64,000 nt of DNA from positions 245,082-309,081 of the forward strand of contig QUJQ01000003.1 of NCBI GenBank assembly GCA_003480725.1, written 5' to 3'. The notes below the pieces were generated by a model. The model saw only the letters and a program-made list of their open reading frames with translations. It was not told where the DNA came from and ran no database searches. Of this stretch, positions 1 through 7,219 are shown in pieces; the stretch's first letter is position 1; the number at the start of each line of letters is the position of its first letter. The stretch comes from Clostridiaceae bacterium AM27-36LB. GTDB taxonomy: Bacteria; Bacillota; Clostridia; Lachnospirales; Lachnospiraceae. The position numbers were made by a program, and so were the translations under genes.

Positions 1-405
1 GTTCGTTGCCACTGCCACAAACCTCCGTTCCGGCTCAAAGAACCGTTTTCCATCAAATGGATCGGATTCTTTAAGACCATCGAACACAAAATCAAATCCG
101 ATCAGTCCTTTGTTGTGGCGAACCGCCTGGATTCCCACATAGCGGCTGTCATGACGATACCTCAGGTTCACTCTGGCAGACCGACCAATCTGACCAGCCA
201 CATAATTCATCCCGGCCATAGCTCCTGCTGATACGCCAATGGTACACTGCATATTGATGCCTGCTTTCATCATGGCATCCATGAACCCCTGACTGTACAG
301 ACCGCGAAATGCGCCACCTTCCAGTACCAGGCATCCTTCTGTCACCTTCCGGGATGCACTGCCCGAAGGAATCTTATCAATATGTGAATAAATTTTTCCG
401 CTCAT
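1..405 (-). CDS. patatin-like phospholipase family protein (C-terminus beyond window)
   Basis: The first 135 residues are visible; the gene runs off the left edge. Residues 30-35 read GGAFRG, the glycine-rich oxyanion-hole loop of patatins, and residues 57-61 read GVSAG, the GxSxG nucleophile elbow with Ser59 as the expected catalytic serine. The Asp of the Ser-Asp dyad must lie outside the window. No signal peptide or membrane segment is seen, so a cytosolic lipid acyl hydrolase is expected, as in the YjjU-like branch; the substrate is unknown. The ATG at 405 starts 42 bp after the larC stop on the same strand, so it is probably the last visible gene of the larC operon. Confidence 0.85.
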   Translation of the reverse strand, partial: MSGKIYSHIDKIPSGSASRKVTEGCLVLEGGAFRGLYSQGFMDAMMKAGINMQCTIGVSAGAMAGMNYVAGQIGRSARVNLRYRHDSRYVGIQAVRHNKGLIGFDFVFDGLKESDPFDGKRFFEPERRFVAVATN

Positions 406-447
406 TCTGTCACTACCTCCCAGGTCATGTCTATTCACAGATTTCAT

Positions 448-1812
448 CTACCATCTATTTTCTTCATGCCAGACGGCGACAATCTCCTGATAAATCTCCT
501 GATAAGACTTTCCGCTTGCCCGACATAACTGTACAACGCTTTCATATTCTGGATAACAGCGCTGTATTGACTTTACACCATCTCTGCCAGGCATCTGACA
601 TAATTTTACTTTTGCCTCTCCCTCAGAAATCTGCACAGTGTCAAAAGTTCTCTTTAACACGCTTCTCTCCACGCGGCTTTTACGAATACCAATGGTGGTC
701 GTCTCCTCAAAAATAATCTGCTCCAGCTTCGGAATGCTCTCCTCTGTGCAGATTACATTAAGCTGCCATGCCGGACGATTTTTCTTCATATAGACTGCAC
801 TGTAATGTACATCTCTGGCTCCGGCTTCCATCAGCCGATCCATTACATAGCCCAGATTTTCTCCGGTACAGTCATCTATATTGCTCTCAAGCTTCCAGAT
901 CTTCTCTTTCTCCTGCTCCTTCTCCTCCTCTCGGATCAGAATTGCCCGCAGGATTCCTGGTCGTTTATATTCCCGCTTTCCTCCGCCAAGACCAATCCTT
1001 TCCATCACAAAGCTCTCCGGCAGCTTATCAGATGTCCGGACAGCTGCCACGATCGCTGCACCGGTTGGTGTTACATACTCTCCGTTCTCACCGGTCAGTG
1101 CCAGACGGATCCCGTGCGCAGCCACAATATTGGATACCGCCGGTACCGGTACCGGAAGGATGCCATGCTGACAATGAATGGTTCCACCACCTTCATACAG
1201 TACTGGAACGATCACGTTATCAATATTCAGATTATCAAGGCAGACTGCTACAGATACGATATCCACGATAGAATCCACAGCTCCCACCTCATGAAAGTGC
1301 ACCTGCTCCAGCGTGGTTCCATGAGCCTTCGCCTCCGCTTCTCCAAGCACTGTGAAAATGCGAAGGGCTGTCTCATAGGCCCGCGGTGTCAGGTCTGCCT
1401 GTGTCAGGATCTCACGGATCTCTTTCATGCCGCGGTGAGTATGCGGATGTATATGGTCGTGATCTCCATGGACATGATTATGTTCTTTATGATTATCCAC
1501 ATGCCCTTCATGCTCATGAACATGTTCTCCACCGCCATGCGTGTGTGTATGCACATGTTCCATATGATCATCTCCGTGCAGATATGCCATATCATGGTCA
1601 TGATTCTCATGCTCTTCATCCAGCAACACATCAAAATCGCACACATCCAGCCCGGATTTTTTCACCCGGCTGATCTTAATGTCAAAGCCCTTCACCGGCA
1701 GGCTTGCAAGAGCATGTCGTAATACCTGCTCATCTGCCCCCAGATCCAACAGAGCCGCCACTGTCATATCTCCGCTGATACCGGAGTAACATTCCAGATA
1801 TAATGTTTTCAT
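448..1812 (-). CDS. larC: LarC, nickel insertion protein for the nickel-pincer (NPN) cofactor
   Basis: LarC installs nickel, in a CTP-dependent step, in the pincer cofactor of lactate racemase and related enzymes. The N-terminus (MKTLYLECYSGISGDM) and the VHFHEVGAVDSIVDIV and MPGRDGVK stretches fit the family. A strongly His-rich segment at about residues 67-125 is a likely nickel store or acquisition loop. In Lactiplantibacillus plantarum the protein is made by frameshifting between larC1 and larC2; here it is one continuous frame. Two ATGs are adjacent (1815 and 1812). The second has the better GGAGG spacing (7 nt) and overlaps the upstream kinase stop as TGATG. LarB and LarE are not in this window. 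Confidence 0.9.
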   Translation of the reverse strand: MKTLYLECYSGISGDMTVAALLDLGADEQVLRHALASLPVKGFDIKISRVKKSGLDVCDFDVLLDEEHENHDHDMAYLHGDDHMEHVHTHTHGGGEHVHEHEGHVDNHKEHNHVHGDHDHIHPHTHRGMKEIREILTQADLTPRAYETALRIFTVLGEAEAKAHGTTLEQVHFHEVGAVDSIVDIVSVAVCLDNLNIDNVIVPVLYEGGGTIHCQHGILPVPVPAVSNIVAAHGIRLALTGENGEYVTPTGAAIVAAVRTSDKLPESFVMERIGLGGGKREYKRPGILRAILIREEEKEQEKEKIWKLESNIDDCTGENLGYVMDRLMEAGARDVHYSAVYMKKNRPAWQLNVICTEESIPKLEQIIFEETTTIGIRKSRVERSVLKRTFDTVQISEGEAKVKLCQMPGRDGVKSIQRCYPEYESVVQLCRASGKSYQEIYQEIVAVWHEENRW

Positions 1813-2423
1813 CATCTCTCCTCCTGCTGTCCATCCACGCGCTCCGCATGGGTAGTGTCAAAACATAGCTCACAGCGCTCCCGTACCTGCATCTTTGAGA
1901 AATAATTCTCTTCCATAGGAATCCATTTTGTCCGAAAGGTCTCCGCACAGGTCATTTTTCCCAGCCGATTCTGAATCCGGTACATCTGTTCTTTCGGATC
2001 AACAGTCAGAAACACATGAAGATCATAGTAGTCATATAACTCTGGATGACAAGAATAAGACCCTTCCACGATATTGATCTCCCTTGCTTCAACCTCCACC
2101 GGCTGATCCAGTTCCCATTTCCGACAATTAAATGGTCGATACGTAAATTTTGTTCCTTTATGAAGAGGCAGAAGCACTTCTTCCAGGAACCGTTCCCGAT
2201 CTACATTTCCTCCAGGCTCTTCCCTCCGCGCAGGTGTCCGCTGTTCCGGCCGCAGATAAAAATCATCCATATGTAGCAGATTACCCTGCATTTTCTGCTG
2301 AAGATATGCTCCCAATGTGGATTTTCCAGAGCCGCAGCGCCCATCAATGGCAATCAGCAGATGATCTTTTTTCGTCTTTAATTTACCTATCTCTGTTATA
2401 ATCTCCGCTGCGATCTCCTTCAT
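1812..2423 (-). CDS. uridine kinase-like P-loop small-molecule kinase
   Basis: 203 residues with a Walker A motif GRCGSGKST at residues 28-36 and a HMDDFYLRPEQRT stretch typical of the uridine kinase/phosphoribulokinase group (DDFY is the substrate-side acidic motif). It should phosphorylate a small molecule in the cytosol, but the substrate cannot be read from sequence. It sits between an ECF transporter S-component (15 bp upstream) and larC (overlapping stop/start). This suggests it traps or processes a vitamin or nucleoside-like compound imported by the S-component. A link with LarC's nicotinate-derived cofactor is possible but unproven. Confidence 0.75.
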   Translation of the reverse strand: MKEIAAEIITEIGKLKTKKDHLLIAIDGRCGSGKSTLGAYLQQKMQGNLLHMDDFYLRPEQRTPARREEPGGNVDRERFLEEVLLPLHKGTKFTYRPFNCRKWELDQPVEVEAREINIVEGSYSCHPELYDYYDLHVFLTVDPKEQMYRIQNRLGKMTCAETFRTKWIPMEENYFSKMQVRERCELCFDTTHAERVDGQQEER

Positions 2424-2438
2424 GCCTTTCTCTGCCTC

Positions 2439-3002
2439 CTACACGTTCTGACGCACATGCTCATTCTTCTTAAAGGGAACGATCTTCGCTTTGTTCAAAG
2501 CTACCATGATCATCGGGATCAGGATCAGCTGCAGCACAATACCAGGAATGGCATTGATCAGCGCGCCTGCCATAAACAGTTCCCATGAAAATGCGATACC
2601 GCTCATGCCAAGAAGTACCACACGTACTGCTCCCCAGACCAGTCTTCCGGCGATCATTGCCACAATGAGACAACGGTACAGGGATTTGATACACTGCCAG
2701 CGGGAATGACTGTACAGATATCCAATCACCAATCCATACGTTGCCATCTCAAATGCCATGCCGATTCCATTAGGAAAAAGTGCCGGCATTCCAAAGAGCA
2801 TACCACGTACCAGCGGAAGGAAAAATCCTGTTGCCAGTCCATACTGCCAGCCAACGATCAATCCGCACAGCAGGACCGGAATATGCATCGGAAGAAGCAT
2901 CTGTCCGACCAGCGGAATTTGCCCGATAAAAAACGGAAGAATTATACCAATAGCAAAAAACATTGCCGCCAATGTCAGTTTTTTCGTTCCAGTCTGTATC
3001 AT
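2439..3002 (-). CDS. ECF transporter S component (substrate-binding membrane subunit)
   Basis: 187 residues, almost entirely hydrophobic, with five to six membrane segments. The N-terminal half carries the pattern of ECF S-components, with the conserved GQMLLPMHIPVLLCG stretch near residues 33-47. S-components bind vitamins or metals and use a shared EcfAAT energising module, which is not encoded here. Substrate is unknown. It is the first gene of the run S-component, kinase, LarC, patatin, all on the minus strand with gaps of 15, -1 and 42 bp. A metal (nickel) or a nicotinate-related precursor would fit the larC neighbour, but this is inference only. Confidence 0.75.
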   Translation of the reverse strand: MIQTGTKKLTLAAMFFAIGIILPFFIGQIPLVGQMLLPMHIPVLLCGLIVGWQYGLATGFFLPLVRGMLFGMPALFPNGIGMAFEMATYGLVIGYLYSHSRWQCIKSLYRCLIVAMIAGRLVWGAVRVVLLGMSGIAFSWELFMAGALINAIPGIVLQLILIPMIMVALNKAKIVPFKKNEHVRQNV

Positions 3003-3076
3003 ATCTCTATCCTCTCTTTGCTGTTTTCTTTATTATATCGTCAAACCCTGCTTCAGGGTCAAGACTAAGTTTAACA

Positions 3077-3117
3077 CAAAAAGGCTGCTTTCCTTTTTTC
3101 TTCAGGAAAACAGCCCC
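3077..3117 (-). terminator. intrinsic terminator of the small membrane protein gene
   Basis: On the minus strand the stem GGCTG-TTTTCCT pairs with AGGAAA-GCAGCC and is followed by TTTTTG. It lies 14 bp after the stop of the 79-residue membrane protein gene and 75 bp before the ECF S-component start, so it separates the two transcripts. Confidence 0.8.
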
Positions 3118-3130
3118 TTATTCCTATGAT

Positions 3131-3370
3131 CTACTCTGCTGCTACTGTGCTGGTATATTCATCCAGTGCTGTCACATCTGCATATACAGTCTCGCTGTTT
3201 GCCTTGGCATAATAGGAATCCACTGCTGAATATCCAAGCCATGCTGCCAGCAATACAACGACCAGTCCGCAGCCACATTTTGTAAGAAATGCATTTCTCT
3301 TTTTCTTTGCTAAAATAGCCTTGCGATTCTTTTTCTGCTCTTTATAACGATCTACTTTTTCCTGACTCAT
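3131..3370 (-). CDS. small single-pass membrane protein, function unknown
   Basis: 79 residues starting at the ATG preceded by AAGGAG (8 nt spacing); an upstream in-frame ATG at 3403 has no good ribosome-binding site. The first 30 residues are very basic (many Lys and Arg), followed by one hydrophobic segment at about residues 34-50 and an acidic, small-residue tail. This topology predicts a cytoplasmic basic head and an external C-terminal tail. I do not recognise a family. It is flanked upstream by degV and ends in its own terminator. Confidence 0.6.
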   Translation of the reverse strand: MSQEKVDRYKEQKKNRKAILAKKKRNAFLTKCGCGLVVVLLAAWLGYSAVDSYYAKANSETVYADVTALDEYTSTVAAE

Positions 3371-3441
3371 GAAACGTTCTCCTTGCTGTTTCTCGCGCTG
3401 CACCTCACAACGCTTAATAGAATAAGTATATCACATTTTTC

Positions 3442-4284
3442 CTAAACCGCAATAATAATTCCGCCCTGTGACGCATAAAGTGTGCTGACTCCGGAACTCT
3501 CCAGCACAATAATGTCCTTTACATTTACAAGCTTCAGTAATTCCTGTTTCACATATTCCGCACGCTCCGGATTATTGCAGTGAACCAGTCCCAGCACCTT
3601 TTCTTCCGGATGCTCCAGCTCTGCTGCTATTGTCTCTGCCATCAGACGGAGTGCTTTCTGCATGCCTCTTGCCTGACCGAGCTGAGTGATCACACCCTGA
3701 TCAGTGGCTCCCATAACCGGCTTAATATTCAATGCCGTAGCCACCAGTGCTTTCACTGCGCTGAGACGTCCGTTCTTTCTTAAATTATCCAGGCTCTCCA
3801 GCACAAAATACGTATGCATATGAAGGATGAAGTCATCCACCTTCTCAATAATTGCTTCAAAATCAAGACCTGCCTCTTCGCACTCAGCGATCTTCTTTGC
3901 AATCAGCGTCTCTCCCACAGATGCCGAACAGGAATTAAATACATGTACCTTTGCATCTGGATGATTCTCCAGAAAAAGGTTCATGCCAAGCACTGCACTG
4001 TTGTAAGAACCACTCAGTTCTGCAGACAGCGTGATCGCATAGAGATGCTCAGCCCCACAGTCAAATGCCGCTCTGTACACTTCCGGTGACGGGCAGCTGG
4101 ACTTCGGACAGTTTGGACTCTCCTTCATCTTCACCAGAAAGTCAAGACGATCAAATGTCTCATCATCCACAAACTGTTCCCCGTCTACAGAAAGATGCAG
4201 TGCCGCATGTGCAAAATGAGGATTCTTTTTCATATCCTCCGTAAATTCCCCACAACTGTCAACAACGATCCTGTAATTTATCAT
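3442..4284 (-). CDS. DegV family fatty-acid-binding protein
   Basis: 280 residues from the ATG at 4284 (AAAGGA upstream); an extra in-frame ATG at 4308 is less likely. The N-terminal YRIVVDSCGEF stretch, the SCPSPEVY loop and TLSAELSGSYNSA mark the DegV (EDD-fold) family. Family members bind a fatty acid; in Firmicutes the FakB proteins present fatty acids to the kinase FakA. No fakA is in the window, so a role in exogenous fatty-acid use is inferred from family only. The gene is divergent from the sensor kinase at 4493. Confidence 0.88.
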   Translation of the reverse strand: MINYRIVVDSCGEFTEDMKKNPHFAHAALHLSVDGEQFVDDETFDRLDFLVKMKESPNCPKSSCPSPEVYRAAFDCGAEHLYAITLSAELSGSYNSAVLGMNLFLENHPDAKVHVFNSCSASVGETLIAKKIAECEEAGLDFEAIIEKVDDFILHMHTYFVLESLDNLRKNGRLSAVKALVATALNIKPVMGATDQGVITQLGQARGMQKALRLMAETIAAELEHPEEKVLGLVHCNNPERAEYVKQELLKLVNVKDIIVLESSGVSTLYASQGGIIIAV

Positions 4285-4430
4285 ATAATCCGGTCCTTTC
4301 CTTTTCATCTCTTATCATTTATCTAAAAAGATTCAAAAACGTTCTTTCGTAGTTTTTAATACCAGATAATATTACCACAAGATTGTCACATATGCAACCG
4401 ATTCTTACCATCAAATAATCTGCAAACCAT

Positions 4431-4459
4431 TTGCGTTAATCTGCTATATCTTCTATAAT
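4431..4459 (+). promoter_or_regulatory. sigma-A-type promoter for the GHKL sensor kinase
   Basis: TTGCGT (4431-4436), a 17-bp spacer and a perfect TATAAT (4454-4459) lie 34 bp before the kinase ATG. Confidence 0.65.
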
Positions 4460-4492
4460 AGTCTTATTATCTAATGATGAGAGGATCTTTTC

Positions 4493-5761
4493 ATGTTACT
4501 TCAGATATTGTTTTATACCCACCATCTCACTACCTTGCTGTTCGGCGTCTTTTTGTCGGCATTTTTTTTAGGAGTGAATCGAGATCGGAAAAATATCGGA
4601 ATCCTGCTGCTGTCGGCACTCGCCTCCGGACTTCTGTATCTGATCTGCATTTTCTTGATCGGCACAGAATTTTCCGATGAAATCTATCCGTTTGTTGTAC
4701 ATCTGCCTTTGTTGTTGATCCTGGTATTTTACTACAAATTCCGCTGGCTTCAGTCACTGACTTCCATTCTGACGGCTTATCTTTGCTGTCAATACAGCAA
4801 CTGGGCTGGAATCTTTGTACTCACTCTCACCCATGAGGAATGGTGCTATTACCTCTGCAGAATTCTGGTAACACTTATCGTATTTTTCCTGCTGTGCAGA
4901 TATCTGTGTCCGACCACCGCCCTGCTCTTCGAAAAATCTGACCGGGAACTGATCATTATCTGCAGTATGCCTTTTGTCTATTACTTGTTTGATTATGCCA
5001 CAACCAAATTTTCAACCCTGCTGTATTCCGGCAGCAAGGTCGTATCCGAATTCATGGGTTTCGCCCTTTGCCTGGCCTATCTTCTGTTTCTGCTCATTTA
5101 TTTTCGAGAATATGAATTGAAGAGCCGGACTGAACAGTACAATGAACTGATCAACATGCAGCTTCGTTCGCTGCGTTCCGAGATTGAACAGGCAAAGAAA
5201 AGTGAACACAATATGTCGATCCTACGGCATGATATGCGGCACCATTTAATGATTTTACAGACCTATGTGCAGAACCAGGAGACTGACAAAGCTCTGGACT
5301 ATATCCAGCAGATACACCAGACTTATGAAAATACCATCATCAGCACATTTTCACAAAATGAACTGCTCAATTCGATTCTGTCCATATACAGTTCCCGACT
5401 GCAGGAGCTTGGAATTGCATTTCATGCACAGGTCGCCGCACCCAAAGATCTTCCCTGTTCAGAGATGATCTTCTGTGCAATCCTGTCTAATATTCTGGAA
5501 AATGCCATGAATGCGGTAAAAGATCTCTCTCAGGAAAACAGACGCATTGAACTGCATATTTTTGAAAAAATGAATCATCTGATGCTGCTGGAAAAAAATC
5601 CGGCTCCTGTACCGCCTGTTTTTTCAGATGGGATTCCTGTCACCAGGAGGTCAGGGCACGGACTGGGTGTTAAAAGCATCATTTACTATGTAGAAAGTCA
5701 ACAAGGACAATATCAGTTTTTCATGGAAGGCACTGATTTTGCTGTAAGGATCATTCTATAA
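4493..5761 (+). CDS. GHKL-domain sensor histidine kinase (AgrC-like), no adjacent regulator
   Basis: 422 residues. About six membrane segments fill residues 1-205, with no large extracellular loop. A short coiled stretch leads to LRHDMRHH with His246 as the probable phosphoacceptor. The ILENAMNAV N-box and GHGLGVKSI G-box then form the HATPase_c_5 (GHKL) domain. This is the AgrC/CitS-like architecture often used for peptide or small-molecule sensing. Such kinases usually pair with a LytTR regulator, but none is nearby: upstream is divergent degV and the stop is 10 bp from the convergent M18 peptidase gene. The GAGAGG ribosome-binding site supports the start. Confidence 0.88.
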   Translation: MLLQILFYTHHLTTLLFGVFLSAFFLGVNRDRKNIGILLLSALASGLLYLICIFLIGTEFSDEIYPFVVHLPLLLILVFYYKFRWLQSLTSILTAYLCCQYSNWAGIFVLTLTHEEWCYYLCRILVTLIVFFLLCRYLCPTTALLFEKSDRELIIICSMPFVYYLFDYATTKFSTLLYSGSKVVSEFMGFALCLAYLLFLLIYFREYELKSRTEQYNELINMQLRSLRSEIEQAKKSEHNMSILRHDMRHHLMILQTYVQNQETDKALDYIQQIHQTYENTIISTFSQNELLNSILSIYSSRLQELGIAFHAQVAAPKDLPCSEMIFCAILSNILENAMNAVKDLSQENRRIELHIFEKMNHLMLLEKNPAPVPPVFSDGIPVTRRSGHGLGVKSIIYYVESQQGQYQFFMEGTDFAVRIIL

Positions 5762-5771
5762 ACATTTCATT

Positions 5772-7058
5772 TTACAACGTATAGTAAGCGCGGATCATAT
5801 CTGAAAGAGCCTGCTCATCCCGTCTGCCCATCAGCTCCCGCGCAGAATGCATGGCAAGGATCGGAACCCCCACATCTACCGTCGGCACCGGCACCATACT
5901 GGAGGCAATAGAACCAAGGGTGCTTCCGCAGCTTCCATCTGAGCGATTGAAAAACTTACTGTAAGGAATCTCTTCCTGTCTGCAGATCTGCTCGATCACT
6001 GCAATAGCCTGACTGTCCGTAGCATAAGACTGGCTGCTGGCTTCCTTGATACAGAATCCCCGGTTCAGAATGCTGTGGTTGGTAGGATCCATCTTCTCCC
6101 CATAATTAGGATGATATGCATGTCCCACATCCACTGACAGAAACATGCTGTCAGCCAGATAATGAAGGAATTGCAGACGCTCCTGTCCAAGGCCGATGCT
6201 GATCTGCTCCAGTACCATGGATAAAAACATGGAGCCTGCCCCCTGCTTCGTACGGCTTCCCACTTCCTCATGATCAAAAAATGCCGCCACATTGATTCCG
6301 TCCCGGCTGCCCTCTGTGATCCCTGTCAGAATTGCCTGCACCCCTGACAGATTGTCAATCCGCGGTGCGCTTAAGAATTCTTCATGAATCCCCACATATT
6401 CCGGCTGATCAGCATTGTAAAGTCCTATCTCATAATCCAGGATCTCTTCCGGCTGCACATGCAGCTCCTTCGCCAGTAATTCTCTGAAAAAATCTCTGAA
6501 TACCACTTCTCCACCCATACCAGCCAAAGGAAGCATATCTTTCTGACGATTCAGTTCCATTCCTTTATTCACATCTCGGTTCAGATGAATCGCCAGATTG
6601 GGAATGATAAATACCGGCCGCTTCAAATCTACCAGACGCATCTGCGGATGAAACACATCATCACTTTTCAGTGCCACCCGTCCGGCAGCAGACAACGGTC
6701 TGTCCAGCCAGGTATTAAGAATCGCACCTCCATATACTTCCACATTCAGCTGCGCATAGGTCTCTCTTAAAATCTCCGCCTGCTGCTTCACCCTGAGCCC
6801 CGGAAAATCTGTATGCGATGCCGCAATCCTGAATCCTTCCGCCTGTACCTGGTCTCCAACCGTAAATGCAACAACAGCAGAACCATACTGCTCCACATAA
6901 TATTTTCCGCCTGCTTCCAGCTGCCATGGCCGATTCATGACCAGTGGCTCAAAGCCCGCTGTCCGAAGCTCCTTTACAATTGCCGCTGCTGTGTGAAATG
7001 GAGAAGTTGCTTCCTTGATAAGCGTTGTTAACTTCTCTGTACTGTCTGTCTTTCTCAT
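5772..7058 (-). CDS. M18 family aminopeptidase (428 aa form)
   Basis: Cytosolic zinc aminopeptidase that removes N-terminal residues, preferring acidic ones in the family. The AASHTDFPGLR stretch near residue 80 holds the first zinc-ligand His-x-Asp. DHEEVGSRT holds the adjacent Glu pair (catalytic base and ligand), and the C-terminal LAMHSARELMG supplies another His ligand. Length is normal for the family. Start ATG at 7058 has GGAGG at 9 nt. It is a second, distinct M18 gene; the other is at 57.4-58.8 kb. The upstream gap carries the ppdK terminator, so it is transcribed alone. Confidence 0.9.
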   Translation of the reverse strand: MRKTDSTEKLTTLIKEATSPFHTAAAIVKELRTAGFEPLVMNRPWQLEAGGKYYVEQYGSAVVAFTVGDQVQAEGFRIAASHTDFPGLRVKQQAEILRETYAQLNVEVYGGAILNTWLDRPLSAAGRVALKSDDVFHPQMRLVDLKRPVFIIPNLAIHLNRDVNKGMELNRQKDMLPLAGMGGEVVFRDFFRELLAKELHVQPEEILDYEIGLYNADQPEYVGIHEEFLSAPRIDNLSGVQAILTGITEGSRDGINVAAFFDHEEVGSRTKQGAGSMFLSMVLEQISIGLGQERLQFLHYLADSMFLSVDVGHAYHPNYGEKMDPTNHSILNRGFCIKEASSQSYATDSQAIAVIEQICRQEEIPYSKFFNRSDGSCGSTLGSIASSMVPVPTVDVGVPILAMHSARELMGRRDEQALSDMIRAYYTL

Positions 7059-7150
7059 GCTAATGTGCCTCCAGTTCTTCTGCTATCTATCCTCTCCTGA
7101 AGATTTCTTTTCTTATCTTAACATAACACCGACAGATTTCCAACGGAAAA

Positions 7151-7201
7151 AGGGGGCTGCCACAAAATCATTAAAAATAGATGATTCTGTAACAGCCCCT
7201 G
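7151..7201 (-). terminator. intrinsic terminator of ppdK
   Basis: Minus-strand hairpin AGGGGCTGTTACAGAATCAT paired with ATGATTTTGTGGCAGCCCCC, then TTTTTCC, located about 20 bp after the ppdK stop. Confidence 0.85.
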
Positions 7202-7219
7202 ATTTAAATTTACAATTCT

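Noticed and set aside
1425..1646. A Met/Ile/His-rich small frame inside larC
   Set aside because: It is the alternative frame of the His-codon-rich segment of larC.
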